Assembly (NCBI GenBank): GCA_963844885.1 | Contig: CAWJQA010000016.1 | Span: forward strand, 372,001-436,000 | Direction of reading: 5' to 3' | Length of the DNA: 64,000 nucleotides | Source of the DNA: DATMER01 sp963844885 | Lineage (GTDB): Bacteria > Acidobacteriota > Thermoanaerobaculia > Multivoradales > UBA5704 | Shown: piece by piece, positions 1 to 11,400 of the stretch | Position numbering within the stretch: position 1 is the stretch's first letter | How the letters are laid out: every line of letters begins with the position of its first letter | Made by a program: the position numbers and the translations under genes | The notes under the pieces: generated by a model | Databases searched by the model: none | What the model saw: the letters and a program-made list of their open reading frames with translations, nothing else | What the model was told of the DNA's origin: nothing

Positions 1-1
1 C

Positions 2-202
2 GCCGAGGTCCCCGGCTACGCCGAGCGCTTCTCGATCGCTCCCGGCCTCACCGGCCTCGCCCAGGTCAACGGCGACTACCACTCCAGCCCGCGGAACAAG
101 CTCCGCTACGAGCTCGCCTACATGGCCAACTGGTCCTTCTGGCTCGACCTGTCCATCCTCCTGCGCACGGTCAAGATCGTCCTGACTTCCAGAGGTGTGT
201 AA
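2..202 (+). CDS. Bacterial sugar transferase (polyprenyl-phosphate glycosyl-1-phosphate transferase), C-terminal fragment
   Basis: The gene enters from the left edge, so only the last 66 codons are visible. The reading PGLTGLAQVNG, then L-Y near N-x-S and DL-x-IL-RT, is the C-terminal signature of the bacterial sugar transferase family (WbaP/WcaJ/EpsL type). These membrane enzymes start exopolysaccharide or O-antigen repeat units by moving a sugar phosphate onto undecaprenyl phosphate. It ends TAA, and an unrelated promoter for the next gene follows within 30 bases, so it is probably the last gene of its operon. The O-antigen-ligase-like genes at 20.7 and 24.1 kb could belong to the same surface-polysaccharide function. 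The family assignment is firm; the sugar cannot be told. Confidence 0.88.
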   Translation, partial: AEVPGYAERFSIAPGLTGLAQVNGDYHSSPRNKLRYELAYMANWSFWLDLSILLRTVKIVLTSRGV

Positions 203-228
203 AAAGTTTGAACAGCCTGCCCAGAAGG

Positions 229-258
229 TTGACAACATCTGGACTTCCAGGATATCAT
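229..258 (+). promoter_or_regulatory. Sigma-70-type promoter for the C25 peptidase gene
   Basis: A perfect -35 hexamer TTGACA (229-234) is followed after 18 bases by TATCAT (253-258), one mismatch from the -10 consensus. The predicted transcript would begin near 265, about 30 bases before the ATG at 296, which has a purine-rich AAGGGGGG ribosome binding site. This argues against the upstream in-frame ATG at 257, which lies inside the -10 box. The nonamer GACTTCCAG occurs twice nearby (185 and 242). Confidence 0.65.
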
Positions 259-295
259 GATCAAGTATCTCCCATTTCGGGTTAAGGGGGGAAGT

Positions 296-3200
296 ATGTA
301 TCCGTACCTTGATTTTCGCGCCTTGCGGCGTTTTGCCGGTTTTTTTCTTATCACGGCCCCGGCTCTCCTGGTAGCTCCCCGCCTTCTCTCGGCCGCTTCG
401 ACAGGTACGACGGCACTGCACATGCCTCAGGGCGGCGCGGCCGGCACCGGCAACGGCGACTACGTCTCCGACGCGGGCGGGCTGAACACGGTATACCGGT
501 ATTTCATCGAGGTGCCGCCCGGGCTGGGCCGGCTGGTCGTGGAGATCTTCGACGCCGACGTAGGGCTCGGCGGCGCGGCCGAAGCCACCGCCGGGCGGGA
601 CCGCGACCGCAGCGGCGGGTTCACCTCGGTCGCCGCCTACAGCCTGTTCAACCCCGCGGGATCGGCCCGGACCACCAGCTTCACCACCGGCAACACCACG
701 ACTCCGGCCGCCTCCGACAACGCGTGGACGACGTTCTTCGACTCGACGGGCGACGACGTCCGCGACAACTTCACCGCCGCGGCCTTCAACAACAACGACG
801 GCCTGGCGACGTGGGGCTCGAACTGGGTTGAAACCAACGACGACAACAACGCCGGCAACGGCGACATCCGCATGACCGGCGGCGAGCTGCGGCTCGGCGA
901 CAACGGCAGCACCGGCGTGAATGCCGCGCGCATCGAGCGCCAGGCCGACCTCTCCGCGTTCACCGTCGCCACGTTCACCTTCAACCTCCGCACCCAGAAC
1001 GTCGAGGCCGGTGATCAGTATGCGGTCGAGGTTTCGGCGAACGGCGGCGGGGCCTGGACCACGCTGGAGACCTTCACGGGTACCGTCGCGGCCACGACGC
1101 GCAGCTACGACATCAGCGCCTACAAGGCCACGAACACCCGCATCCGGTTTATTCACGTGACCGGCTACAACAACAACGACTTCCTGTTCGTGGACAACGT
1201 CCGCATCCAGGACAACCGGATCACCGCCGGCCACTGGGAGCTGCGGGTGGACATGGGGGTCGGCAACGACATCAACGCGATCGGGATCCGGGCGCACGAC
1301 GGCACCAGCGGCTCCGGCGGGACGGAGCTCAACGTCTACTTCGACTCGTTCGCCCAGTTCGGCATCAACCCCCCGAGCTCCGGCACGGTGAGCCGCAGCT
1401 ACGCGGTCTACCCGTTCATCACGTCCGGCTGCAACGCCGCAGAGAACGATTTCGACTACGACAACAACCGCGGCGACGTGGGCTCGATGAGCTTCGCCAG
1501 CCCGTCCGGGAGCTTCACGCAGAACCTCGCCAGCACAGCGCTGTCCGCCGACAACGCCTGGGTGCGCAACTCCTTCAGCGGCTGGACCTCGGACGTCAAC
1601 AGCATCGACTACGGCGTCTGGTCCTCCGACATTTCGATCTCCTCGTACCTGGTCACCGGCACTCCGAACGGGAACTACACCACGTTCTACATGACCAACA
1701 CCCTGGCGGCGGCGAATCCTCCGACCGCCAACCCGCAAACGAACGCGTTCCGGGTCTACCTCCCGACCGACGCCGGAGCAGCCCCGGTCAAGCCCTACGT
1801 CGAGCAGCTCGCCCGCTGGTCCACGCTCGGCCCGAACCCGCCGGCGGTGGGCTCGACCTCCGGCTATACGGTGACGGTGCGGGTGGTCAACCCCACGTCC
1901 CAGGCGATCACCTTCTCGGCCAGCAACCTGGTGACCGCGAACGTGCCCGGCGGCGGCGTGACCTATGCCGGCTCCGCGACCGCCCAGGTCAGCCAGGGAT
2001 CGATCACCGCCCAGCCGGCCGCGGGCGGGACCGGCAACATCACCTGGAACCCGGGCACGGTGGCCGCCGGCGCCACGGCTCTCCTCGCCTACCAGGTGAG
2101 GGTGCTGCCGACCTCGGTGGGCCAGCGCCTCCCGTTGACCGCGACGCCCTCCTCGGGCAACGGCACCCGGGCTCAGTACGTGGACGAGACCGGCAACACC
2201 ACGCAGACGCGGGCCACCTACCTTTCCGGGCCGCTCTGCGAGCTGGCTGTCACCCAGGGGCTCCTCACGCAGGCCGTGGTCTCCTCCTTCCATACCTACG
2301 CGGCGGAGGACGGCGGCGTGCTGGTCGAGTGGACCACCGCCTCCGAGGCCGGCACCGCCGGCTTCTACCTCTCCCGCTGGGACGACAAAGCGAAACGCTT
2401 CGTCAAGGTACATAAAGGATTGCTCCCCGGCCTGATCCACGAGGCCCAGGGCGGCACCTACCGCTTCGTGGACGATGGCGCCGCGCCCGGCTCTTCCCAG
2501 ACCTACCTCCTGGAGGAGGTCGAGTTCAACGGCGGCCGGCAGCGCTTCGGACCCTTCACCGCCCGGCCGTCGTGGGATCGTCCTGAAGACGTACGGTCCA
2601 CGGCGGAGACCTTCGAGCGCGAGCCTCATCCGGCGCTCCGGCATGCGGCTGTGGAGGAGGACACCGGCGACGGCCTGCGCCGGGCGGTGGAAGCCGTCCG
2701 GGCCGGCTCGGGCGAGGGCGTTCACCTGACGGTCCGTGAGAACGGCCTCTACTATCTGTCCTCCAGCCAGATCGCCTCCTGGTTCGGCATGACCCTCGAC
2801 GCCGCCGAGAAGACGATCGGCAAGGGTAACCTCCTGTTGACCCGGAACGGTCTGAACGTGGCCTGGTACCCGGACTTCACCGATTCCCCCAAGCTCAAAA
2901 CGGCCCGCGGCCTCTTCTTCTACGGTGAGACCGTGGACAGCCTGTACAGCCGCGACACGGTCTACCGCCTGCGGCAGACCAGCGGCACGGCGATGCAGGC
3001 CGTCGCCGCCACGCCCGCCGCCGCGGTCTCCGGAGGCTCGTTCCCGGAGTCGCAGGCGTCCGAGGTGGACTCGTTCCCGGCCACGGCCATCTCGCCCGAC
3101 CCGGAGTCCGACTACTGGTTCTGGGCGTTCCTGGTGGCGAACGACCCGACCTACGGCCACAAGGCGTTCAGCGCGGACGCGCCGGGCCTCGCTCCAGGAG

Positions 3201-4831
3201 CCGGTACGCTCACCGTGAACCTGCAGGGAGCGACCGACACCCACGTCACGGGAGAGCACCGCGCCGCGGTCTCCCTGAACGGCACCGTGCTCGGCGAGCT
3301 TCAGTGGCAGGGGATCACGCCGCAGCAGGGGACGTTCGCAGTCCCGGCCGGCCTCCTCCTCGCGACCGGCAACCAGGTGGAGGTCACCGCCACCGTGGGC
3401 GGCGGCGCGCCGTACAGCATCCTCTACGTCGACGGGTTCCGGCTCGGCTACCCGCGCGTCTTCACGGCAACGGGCGACGCTCTGGCATTCACCTCCGGAG
3501 GCAACCCCACGGTCACGGTGACGGGGCTCTCCAGTCCTGCCGTCCGGCTGGTGGACATCGCCAACCCGCTCCAGCCGCGCTGGGTGACCGGCGCGGCGGT
3601 GGAGGCCGACCCCGGCACGCCAGGGATCTTCCGCGCCAGCTTCGTGCCCTCGCCCGCGTCGCGCTACCTGGCCGCCGGGCCGGGTGCTCTCAAGACACCA
3701 GCCGCCGTCCGGCCGTGGAGCGTGCTCGACCGGCGGACCACCTCGTACGGCGCCGACGTGCTGATCGTGGCGCCCACGGGCTTCGAGGCGGCGGCCGAAC
3801 GCCTGGCCTCCCTGCGCAGGAGCCAGGGCCTCGAGGCCCTGGTGGTGAACCTGAACCAGGTGGCGGACAGCTTCGGGGAGGGGATCGCGACGCCCCAGGC
3901 GCTCAAGTCCTTCATCCGCTACGCCAGGAAGAGCTGGATCGTGCCGCCGCGCTACGTGATCCTCGCCGGCGAAGGGAGCCTCGACTACCGCAACCTGCAG
4001 GGCTATGGCGACTGTGTGCTGCCGCCCCTGATGATCCAGGGCGAAGGCGGGCTCTTCCCGGCCGACAACCGCTTCGCCGACACCGACGGCGACGGCCTGC
4101 CCGACGTGGCGCTGGGCCGCATCCCGGTGTTGACGGCGGCGGAGCTGGACGCCTACGTGGACAAGATCCTGGCCTACGAAGGCTCCGGCACGCCGGTCTG
4201 GGCGGCGAACGCCCTGATGCTCGCCGACGCCCAGGACGGCTCGGCGGACTTCTCCGCGGACAGCGACCGCATCTCGGGACTGCTGCCGGCAGGCAGCAAC
4301 GTGGACCGGATCTATCTCTCCTCCATGGCGCTGTCCCCGGCCCGCACGGAGCTGCTCCAGGGCATCCAGAACGGCGCCTCCTGGGTGAACTACCTGGGCC
4401 ACGGCGGCCTCGACCGGCTTTCGTCCGGCGGGCTGCTGACCAGCGCCGACGTAGCCGGCCTGACCAACGGCGGCAAGCTGCCGGTGGTCACCGCGATGAC
4501 CTGCACGATCAACCGTTTTGCCGTCCCCGGCGTACCTTCTCTGGGCGAGGTTCTGGTGAAGAGCTCGGCCGGCGGCGCCGCGGCGGTCTGGGGACCCTCC
4601 GGCCTCTCCTACCACGGTGAGGCTCGCCAGCTCGCGGAGGTGTTCTACAGACTGGCGTCGGCGCAGCAGTCCGGGCGCCTCGGCGACTCGGTGCTGCGCG
4701 CGCTGATGGAGTTCGGAGGCCTCGGGGGAGACAGCAGAATGCTGGATATCTACAATCTACTCGGAGATCCATCGCTCCTCGTACGCCGGGCGCCGGCGGC
4801 GCCGGCCGGCGGTGGAAGCTCAGGCGAGTAG
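296..4831 (+). CDS. Secreted gingipain-like C25 family cysteine peptidase
   Basis: About 1,511 residues. The start at 296 is chosen for its AAGGGGGG site and because it begins a clean signal peptide (hydrophobic stretch around residues 14-30, then Ala-rich). The N-terminal 500 residues are Asn/Gly/Thr-rich beta material, followed by a DUF11-like domain near 510-620. A module opening SSFHTY (near 665) is shared with the giant C25 protein on the other strand. The C-terminal peptidase domain carries the expected dyad: His in YLGHGG near 1368 and Cys in MTCTINRF near 1401. It closes with LLGDPSLLV, typical of C25 proteins. Unlike Bacteroidota gingipains it shows no obvious type IX secretion tail. 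The small peptide gene begins 8 bases after its stop, so the two are probably co-transcribed. Confidence 0.9.
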   Translation: MYPYLDFRALRRFAGFFLITAPALLVAPRLLSAASTGTTALHMPQGGAAGTGNGDYVSDAGGLNTVYRYFIEVPPGLGRLVVEIFDADVGLGGAAEATAGRDRDRSGGFTSVAAYSLFNPAGSARTTSFTTGNTTTPAASDNAWTTFFDSTGDDVRDNFTAAAFNNNDGLATWGSNWVETNDDNNAGNGDIRMTGGELRLGDNGSTGVNAARIERQADLSAFTVATFTFNLRTQNVEAGDQYAVEVSANGGGAWTTLETFTGTVAATTRSYDISAYKATNTRIRFIHVTGYNNNDFLFVDNVRIQDNRITAGHWELRVDMGVGNDINAIGIRAHDGTSGSGGTELNVYFDSFAQFGINPPSSGTVSRSYAVYPFITSGCNAAENDFDYDNNRGDVGSMSFASPSGSFTQNLASTALSADNAWVRNSFSGWTSDVNSIDYGVWSSDISISSYLVTGTPNGNYTTFYMTNTLAAANPPTANPQTNAFRVYLPTDAGAAPVKPYVEQLARWSTLGPNPPAVGSTSGYTVTVRVVNPTSQAITFSASNLVTANVPGGGVTYAGSATAQVSQGSITAQPAAGGTGNITWNPGTVAAGATALLAYQVRVLPTSVGQRLPLTATPSSGNGTRAQYVDETGNTTQTRATYLSGPLCELAVTQGLLTQAVVSSFHTYAAEDGGVLVEWTTASEAGTAGFYLSRWDDKAKRFVKVHKGLLPGLIHEAQGGTYRFVDDGAAPGSSQTYLLEEVEFNGGRQRFGPFTARPSWDRPEDVRSTAETFEREPHPALRHAAVEEDTGDGLRRAVEAVRAGSGEGVHLTVRENGLYYLSSSQIASWFGMTLDAAEKTIGKGNLLLTRNGLNVAWYPDFTDSPKLKTARGLFFYGETVDSLYSRDTVYRLRQTSGTAMQAVAATPAAAVSGGSFPESQASEVDSFPATAISPDPESDYWFWAFLVANDPTYGHKAFSADAPGLAPGAGTLTVNLQGATDTHVTGEHRAAVSLNGTVLGELQWQGITPQQGTFAVPAGLLLATGNQVEVTATVGGGAPYSILYVDGFRLGYPRVFTATGDALAFTSGGNPTVTVTGLSSPAVRLVDIANPLQPRWVTGAAVEADPGTPGIFRASFVPSPASRYLAAGPGALKTPAAVRPWSVLDRRTTSYGADVLIVAPTGFEAAAERLASLRRSQGLEALVVNLNQVADSFGEGIATPQALKSFIRYARKSWIVPPRYVILAGEGSLDYRNLQGYGDCVLPPLMIQGEGGLFPADNRFADTDGDGLPDVALGRIPVLTAAELDAYVDKILAYEGSGTPVWAANALMLADAQDGSADFSADSDRISGLLPAGSNVDRIYLSSMALSPARTELLQGIQNGASWVNYLGHGGLDRLSSGGLLTSADVAGLTNGGKLPVVTAMTCTINRFAVPGVPSLGEVLVKSSAGGAAAVWGPSGLSYHGEARQLAEVFYRLASAQQSGRLGDSVLRALMEFGGLGGDSRMLDIYNLLGDPSLLVRRAPAAPAGGGSSGE

Positions 4832-4838
4832 GGGGAAC

Positions 4839-5036
4839 ATGGGTATCATGATGTCCGGCCAGCCCGAGGGGATCCGCGATCCGGGGAACCCCCCGGACCG
4901 GGAGAGACGGCGCCTCTACGAGCCGCCCCGCATCTTGTACAGGGAACCTCTGGAAGCCATGGCGGCGGTCTGCTCCCCCACTCCTCCCGCCAAGGGCAAC
5001 GTGGCCTTCTGCTCGCAGGGGCCGATCTCGTCCTGA
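4839..5036 (+). CDS. Small YxPP-motif peptide, candidate RiPP precursor
   Basis: 65 residues starting 8 bases after the C25 peptidase stop, with an AGGGGGAAC site before the ATG (in-frame ATGs at 4848 and 4851 are alternatives). The second half reads YEPPRILYREPLEAMAAVC and then a short tail with a second Cys, ending GPISS. A Tyr-x-Pro-Pro leader element, an amphipathic LEAMAAVC stretch and a compact Cys-containing tail are the layout of short modified-peptide precursors, and resemble leaders bound by PqqD-type proteins. It runs antisense to the last 40 codons of the lasso B2 gene; B2's conserved domain ends where this gene's stop codon lies, so this strand is probably the meaningful one there. 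No function is assigned; maturation by either nearby PqqD system is an inference. Confidence 0.6.
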   Translation: MGIMMSGQPEGIRDPGNPPDRERRRLYEPPRILYREPLEAMAAVCSPTPPAKGNVAFCSQGPISS

Positions 5037-5452
5037 CGCGGCCTGGGCGAAAAGCGGTAGGTCTCCGTATAAAACAGTCCGGGCTCGCGCGCTTCGGCCA
5101 GAGCACGGCCGTCCAGCTCAAGCCAGCAGTGTCCGGTGAAGCCTTCGTACCCGGGCAGATGGCCGATGCCGAAGCAGAGAGAGACGTCGACTCCGGCCTC
5201 GCGCAGAAACCGGTAACGGGTGATGCCCCGGACCAGACAGCCGCGGCGCACGAGCGGCCACCCCAGCCGGAGCACCAGATCGATGCGCCGGATCAACCGG
5301 TCGACCTCCGCCGGATCGCGCGGCGGAGCCGGAGGCCCGGACGGCTCCAGCCTGTCGCCGAGCCGTGGCAGCTCGACGGTCCGCATCCACAGCGGAACCG
5401 CCGCCGCGAAGGCCAGCACCCTGAGCACGAACAAAGGGCCTCCAATCCTCAC
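4916..5452 (-). CDS. Lasso peptide biosynthesis B2 protein (transglutaminase-like leader peptidase)
   Basis: 178 residues read, of which about the first 138 form the B2 domain. Family members cut the leader from the lasso precursor with a Cys-His-Asp triad; here these are Cys72 (RRGCLVRGIT), His108 (FTGHCWLELDG) and Asp114. The N-terminal 25 residues are hydrophobic, as in many B2 proteins. The last 40 residues have no family character and are antisense to the small peptide gene at 4839-5036, so the tail looks like read-through. The gene starts 37 bases after the stop of the giant C25 protein on the same strand, so it may share that transcript. The rest of the lasso operon is 9.5 kb away on the other strand. 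Confidence 0.88.
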   Translation of the reverse strand: MRIGGPLFVLRVLAFAAAVPLWMRTVELPRLGDRLEPSGPPAPPRDPAEVDRLIRRIDLVLRLGWPLVRRGCLVRGITRYRFLREAGVDVSLCFGIGHLPGYEGFTGHCWLELDGRALAEAREPGLFYTETYRFSPRPRQDEIGPCEQKATLPLAGGVGEQTAAMASRGSLYKMRGGS

Positions 5453-5488
5453 ACCCGGCAGGATACACCGGCCGGCAACGGCTGAGCA

Positions 5489-8400
5489 CTACGGCTGCTC
5501 GGGCTCCACGACCAGCGCCGGGTCGCCGAGGATCGTCCAGCCGACGATCACGTCGCGCATCTCCGGATGCTGCTGGGCGAGATCCCGCTTGGCGGCCAGC
5601 AGGGCGTCACCGATGGTCGCGCCGGGCTGCACGATGCGCGGCAGATAGCGCTGGCCGAGCGCGATGTCGGACTGGCTGTCGGTGAGCGCGGTCGCGCCCA
5701 GCACCGCCGCCGCTCCCTGCTCGCCCGAGACCATCAGGGCGTGGCCGAGGGTGTTGATGGTGGGATGGACGTAGTAGGTGTTCCAGCAGCCCCACTGCGC
5801 CACCACCGCCGGACGGCCGATGTTGTTGAGCCGCACGGCGTGCGGGCTGGCGAACAGGATGCTGAAGGACCACACGTTGTAGCTCGAGTGGCCGAAGAAC
5901 TGCGCGAAGGCGACGCCGTTGTTGAGCGTGGAGATGACCTTGGCGCGCGCCACCGGCACCCCGAGCTCGTCGATGTCGGCGCGCTCGACGCTCCAGCCCG
6001 CGCCCAGCCCGTCGATGAGCTGGTGGCTGATCTGCGAGAAGGAGATGCGCTCGAACGGGTCGTAGCTGTCCGTCGCCGCCAGGAAGGTGCGGCCGTAGTT
6101 CTTCGCTTCGTACGCCAGGGTCTTGGCGATCACCGCCGACAGCTCGGCGCTCGTCCGGACCGGCAGGCGGCCGACGGGCACGTCGGGGATCGAATCGCGG
6201 TCGACGTCGCCGTAGAGCGGGTCGGCCGGCACGAAGTTGACGCCACCGGCCTGGACGTAGAGCGACGGGATGAAGCTCAGGCTGCCGATCCCGAGGTAGT
6301 TCTTGTAGTCGTAGGTGTCGCCTCCGACCAGCACCACGTACTTCGTCCCCTTCTCCCGCGCCGCGTACGCCACGTACTGGCGGATAGCTTCCGGATCGAC
6401 CATACCGTTGCTCAGGTTCTCGTAGATCTGATCGACGTCGACCACCTGCGCGGTCAGACCCTGGGCGCGGCGGTGGTCGACCAGAGGCGCGACGCCCGCG
6501 GCGAAGTCGGGGTTGGCGATGACGAGGTATTCGGCGCTGCCTGTGAAGATGTCTTCGCGCGGCGGCGCGGCGAGGATCTGCGGCGTGAGCTTCCTGGCCG
6601 CGGTCGCGACCACGTAGTCGGCCGCCTCGGTGGCACCGGCGAAGGTGACGGCAAAGTTGCCGGCGGCTCCAGACAACGATGGCTTGGCGATGCGCTCCAG
6701 GCGGTTGCCGCGGAGCCGGTAGACCGAGACGTCGTTGCTCGGCAGGTTGCCGACGGTGAAAGCCTGCGCGGCGTCACTATGGAAGCTCAGGCGGCCGTCG
6801 CGGGCCAGCAGGCGCCGCGGGTAGGTGATCTGGTAGGCGTTGAGGCCGACGACGTCCCAGTCGACGCCCTGGTCGAGCGGCATGTTCACGTCGATCCGGT
6901 TGGCGCCGGAGATCAGCACGCCGGCCGGAATCTCGGCATCGACCGGGCCGGCATCGGTGCCGTTGAACTCGGCGTCGGCCACCTCCGTGCCGTTGAGCGA
7001 GACGACCACGTGGTGGTCGGGATCCTTGCCCGGCCAGTCGGTGAGACCCCACAGATCGACGCCGAGCCGGGCCGCGCCGGCGCTCCCGCCGCTCAGCACC
7101 GGATCGGTCACGGTCAGAGAGAACGTGGCGGCCCCGGGGCTGAAGATCGCCATCAAATCCTGGTCGTACCACGGATCGGCGCCCGGAGCGGCGGGGTTGT
7201 AGAGGCTTTGGCGCTCGGCCCGCGCGGTTTCGTTGTAGACGGTCACCGGGTTGCGGAGCTGCGCTGGAGGCGTGTTGTCGTCGGTGGACCGCAGGACCGA
7301 CTGGGGCTCGACGCGCAGGGTGTAGTGGTTGCGGTCGCTGTACAGGCTGTCCGCCGCCTTGCCGTAGAATTCGATCGCTTCGCCCGGGCCGAAGGTGCCG
7401 TTGCCGTCCACACGGATCGGCACCGCTCCGGCGCGGTTGGAGAGGGCGAGCTGGGCGAGCGGAACCTTGCTCATGTCGATGCCGGCCGCCAGCAGGTTTT
7501 CGAAGGTGACCCGGTAGAGGCCGTCGGCGGCGACCACCAGGCGGACGGACGGCATGTCCTTCTTCTTCCAGCCGCCCTGGCGCAGGTCGAGCTTCGCCTG
7601 GTGCTCCTGCCGGATGGCGGCCCAGGGGATGGCATTCATGGCTGCCGGCTGCGACACCGCCCACTCGCCGAGCGGGAACGGTCCGTGGACGTGCTCCACG
7701 CCCTTGGTGTCCACGTCGGCCAGCAGGAAGGCACTGGCATCGACCGGGTCCGCCTCCAGGTGGTAGGTGAGCGGCGCCACGGAGTTGCCGTTCTGCGTGC
7801 GGACCAGATGCTTGTGGAGCGGCGTCCACTCCTCGTTCACCAGGCCGAAGACGTAGAAGCCGACGTTGTCCGTCTCGGTGTCGGTCGTCCAGGTGAAGAC
7901 CAGCTTGCCGCCCTGCAGCTCGGCATGGAAGGACGACAGGGTCACGGGCAGCGGCGTGGGCGCGTAACGGTAGCCGAAGTTCTTGTTGGCGATGGTGTTC
8001 GAGCCTGTGGAGACGGCGACGCTACGGCTGTTGCAGACCGTACACACACCGGCTTCGTCGGGGTCGCCGGTCTCGGTGTAGGAGATCGGCAGCGTCGAGG
8101 TGGCGACGACCACCACGTAGTTGCCGGCTGCGATCGCCGAGAACGTGTAGGCCCCGGTGCTGGTGGTGAGGGACGTGGCGACGCGGGTGCCGTCGGCCGG
8201 GTCGCCGTCGCCGTTGGGATCGGTCCACAGCTCGACGCGGACGCCGCTGAGCTTCGGCTCACCGACGTCGATCACGCCGTTGGCGCTGGCGCCCGAGCTG
8301 TCGTCCCACACGGTGCCGGAGATCGAGGCCGTCGGCAGGTTCGCGATGTTGTTGTTCGCGCTCGCGCTCACCGGCTGCGTGAGCTGGCTGGCGCTGGCAT

Positions 8401-11400
8401 AGGCGGTGTTGGAGATCTGCGTGATACCAATGGGCAGCGGGTTGTTCGCGGTGACCTGGAAGCGCACGGTCATCGTCTCGCCGGCGAGCAGCGAGTAGCC
8501 GCGCGAGGCCAGGACGAGCACCGAGGGGTCGTCACCGGAGATCGGACCGCTGCTGATCCGGACGGCCCGCTCGACAACCACGTCGTCGACGTAGAAGCTC
8601 TCGCCCGTGTTGGCGAGCGCCGTCGTGGTCGAGAGCGACACGACCGCCGGGCTGGTCAAGGTCGAGATGGTGCAGGTGATCGCGACGTACGCGCCGTCGG
8701 TCTGATCGGTGCCGAACCCGCCCGGGTTGTTGCAGGCGGAGCCGCTCATCCCCGATCCGTCGAGGGTGCCGAGAAGGGTGCCTCCGACACTGATGTTGAG
8801 CGGATCGCCGGCGTCGATGCCCACCCGGCGCACGTTGAACGTCAGGGTGGCACGGTAGAAGCCGGACAGGTTGACGCTGCGGTTGGAGGTCTGGTTCCTG
8901 CCGAGCTGCATGCTGTAGTCGCCGAGGTCGACGACGGCTGCACCGGCGAGACTCCAGTTGTTGACCCAGGCCGTGGTGCCGTCGCTGCCGCCGGGGTAGT
9001 CGGTGCCGGCACCGCCGTCGAAGTTGTCGGCAAAGGTGGTGATGGTGTCGGTGCGGTAGGAGACGATCGTGCTGCTGCCCGCCACGTAGGTGGTTCCGGT
9101 CGGCGCGGCGTCGCTCAGGCTGAAGCCGGTCAGGGTGGCGCTGCCGGTGTTGGTCACCACCATCGTGTACTGGAGCACGTCGCCCGGATCGACCAGGCCG
9201 TTGCTGTTGCTGTCGGTGATGAACAACGAGCTCTTGGTGATGCCGGCCGCCACGGAGCTGACGGTGACGTCCTCGTCGGCCTCCGGGTCCAGGCCTGCCG
9301 GCGTGTCGGCGTCCTGCGCCGCGTTGCCGGTGTCGTCGACGGTCGTGTCGCCGGCCCCGATGCTGCCGTTGCCGTTGGTGTCGAAGACCGTCGTCGCGGT
9401 GTTCTCGTAGGTACCGGCGGCCATGCCGGCAGGCACGTTGACGGTGTAGGTGATGGTCACCGCCGCGTTGGCCGGCAGCGTCCAGTTGCCCCAAGTCAGG
9501 CTGGTGGCGCCGAGCGCCGGGTTGGTGGTGGTGGTGCGCACCACGCCCGCGTCCTGGGCGATCGAGAAGCTGGCCAGGCTGAAGCAGGTCGGGCAGGTCG
9601 CGCCTTCCGGCATCAGCACGTCCGAGATCTGGACCAGCGTGGCGTTCGCGTCGCCGACGTTGCGGACCCTGATCGTGTAGGTCGCGGTGCCGCCGGGGTT
9701 GACGGTCGGGGTCGAGGTGTCCTTGTCGATCTCGAGCTTCGCCGGCAGGCGGAAGCCGAAGTCGACGGTCAGGTCGGTCAGGCCGGTGAGCGGAATGGTG
9801 ATGTCCGTAATCTTGTTGCAGGCGCCGCAGACCCCGATCTCCTTCTCATAGGTCTGGACGTAGCCGGTGAGCGCGGTCGCGCCGGTCATGTCGAGCCGGT
9901 ACTGCGCGGCCGACAGGTTGCCGAAGGTGAAGTTGCCGGCGGCGTCCGTGGTGGCGGTGGTCACCAGCGAGTAGGCGCCGGTGCTGCCGAGCGCCCGGCT
10001 CAACAGGGAGACCACGACGCCGGCGATGCCCGGCTCGGTCGCGTCCTGCACGCCGTCGCCGTCCTGGTCGTTCCACACCCGGTCGCCGAGCACGTTGGGC
10101 GGCTGCACGCCGAAATCGGCGAACACCACGTCCTGGGCCGCCGACAGGGTGACGCCGTACTGGCCGTCGAGCGGCGTGTCGGGGTCGGCGGTGAAGTTGG
10201 TGCTCGGCAGGTCGACGTCGGTGCTGTCCACGCGCACCACGTAATTGCCGGGCGCGAGGCCGGTGAACTGGTAGGAGCCCAGGTTGCCGTTGACGGTGGC
10301 GGTCACGGTGGTGGCCACGAGCGTATCGCCGGCCGAGAAGACCTTGTTGCCGTCGTTGTCGCGGTAGAGCTGCACCGTGACGTTGTTGAGGCCGGGCTCG
10401 CTCCCCGCCTGGCCGCCGTCGCCGTTGTCGTCGCGGAACACCCGGTCGCCGATCGTGGCGCCGGGGCCGAAGCCGAAGTCGGCGGTGGTGACCTGCTGGT
10501 TGGCCGCCAGGGTGACGAGCAGCGGATCGCTGCCGCCCGACAGGACGTAGCGGTTGCCGTAGGCGTCGGTGGGGATCTGCGCGTCGGTCTGGTCGACGTC
10601 CACCAGGTAGCGGCCGACCGGCAGGTTGTAGAAGGCGTAGGCGCCGGCCGAGTCGGTGGCGGCGGTGCCGACGACCGCGTCGGCAGCGTCGATCACGCCG
10701 TTGCCGTTGTTGTCCTCGTAGAGGGTGACGGTGACGTTGATCAGGCCGCCCTCGCTCGAGTCCTGGAGGCCGTTGCCGTTGGCGTCGTTCCAGACGCGGT
10801 CGCCGATCGAGCCGAAACCGATCGGGCGGTAGCCGAAGTCGGTGGTGAGCACCGCGGCCGTCCCGTTGGTGACGACGCTCGCCTTGCCGTCGCAGGTCGT
10901 GCAGATGCCGGCCTGGTCCGGATCCTGGGTCTGGGACAGGCGCGTGTACGCGGCCACGAAGTCCGGATCTCCTTCGTCGATCGCCACGATCCAGTTGCCC
11001 GCGGGCAGCGAGCTGAACGTGTAGGTGCCGCTGGCGTTGGTCGTGGTGACCGCGCGCACGAGGTCGATGTCGTCGGCGTTGCCGCAGATCGTGTCGGTGC
11101 CGCAGTTGCGCACGCCGTCGCCGTTGACGTCGAGGATCAGGGTGACGGTGACGTTGGCGATGCCCTCCTCGCCGGAGCCCTGCGAGCCGTTGCCGTTCCA
11201 GTCGGCGTACAGGGCGTCGCCGATCGACGAGGTGCCCGCCCGGCGGTAGCCGAAGTCGTAAGCGCCGAAGATGTTGCCGCCGGTCACCGAGACCGCCGCC
11301 TTGGTGTTGTCGCAGGTGGTGCAGGTGGCGCCCGCCTGGTCGGGGTCACCGGTCTGCTGCCAGGTCTGCGGCGCGGCGAGCGCCGGCAGCGAGGTGGTCA

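Noticed and set aside
4812..4838. Longer N-terminus for the small peptide starting at 4812
   Set aside because: This start lies inside the C25 peptidase coding region, while the ATG at 4839 has a good ribosome binding site directly after the peptidase stop.
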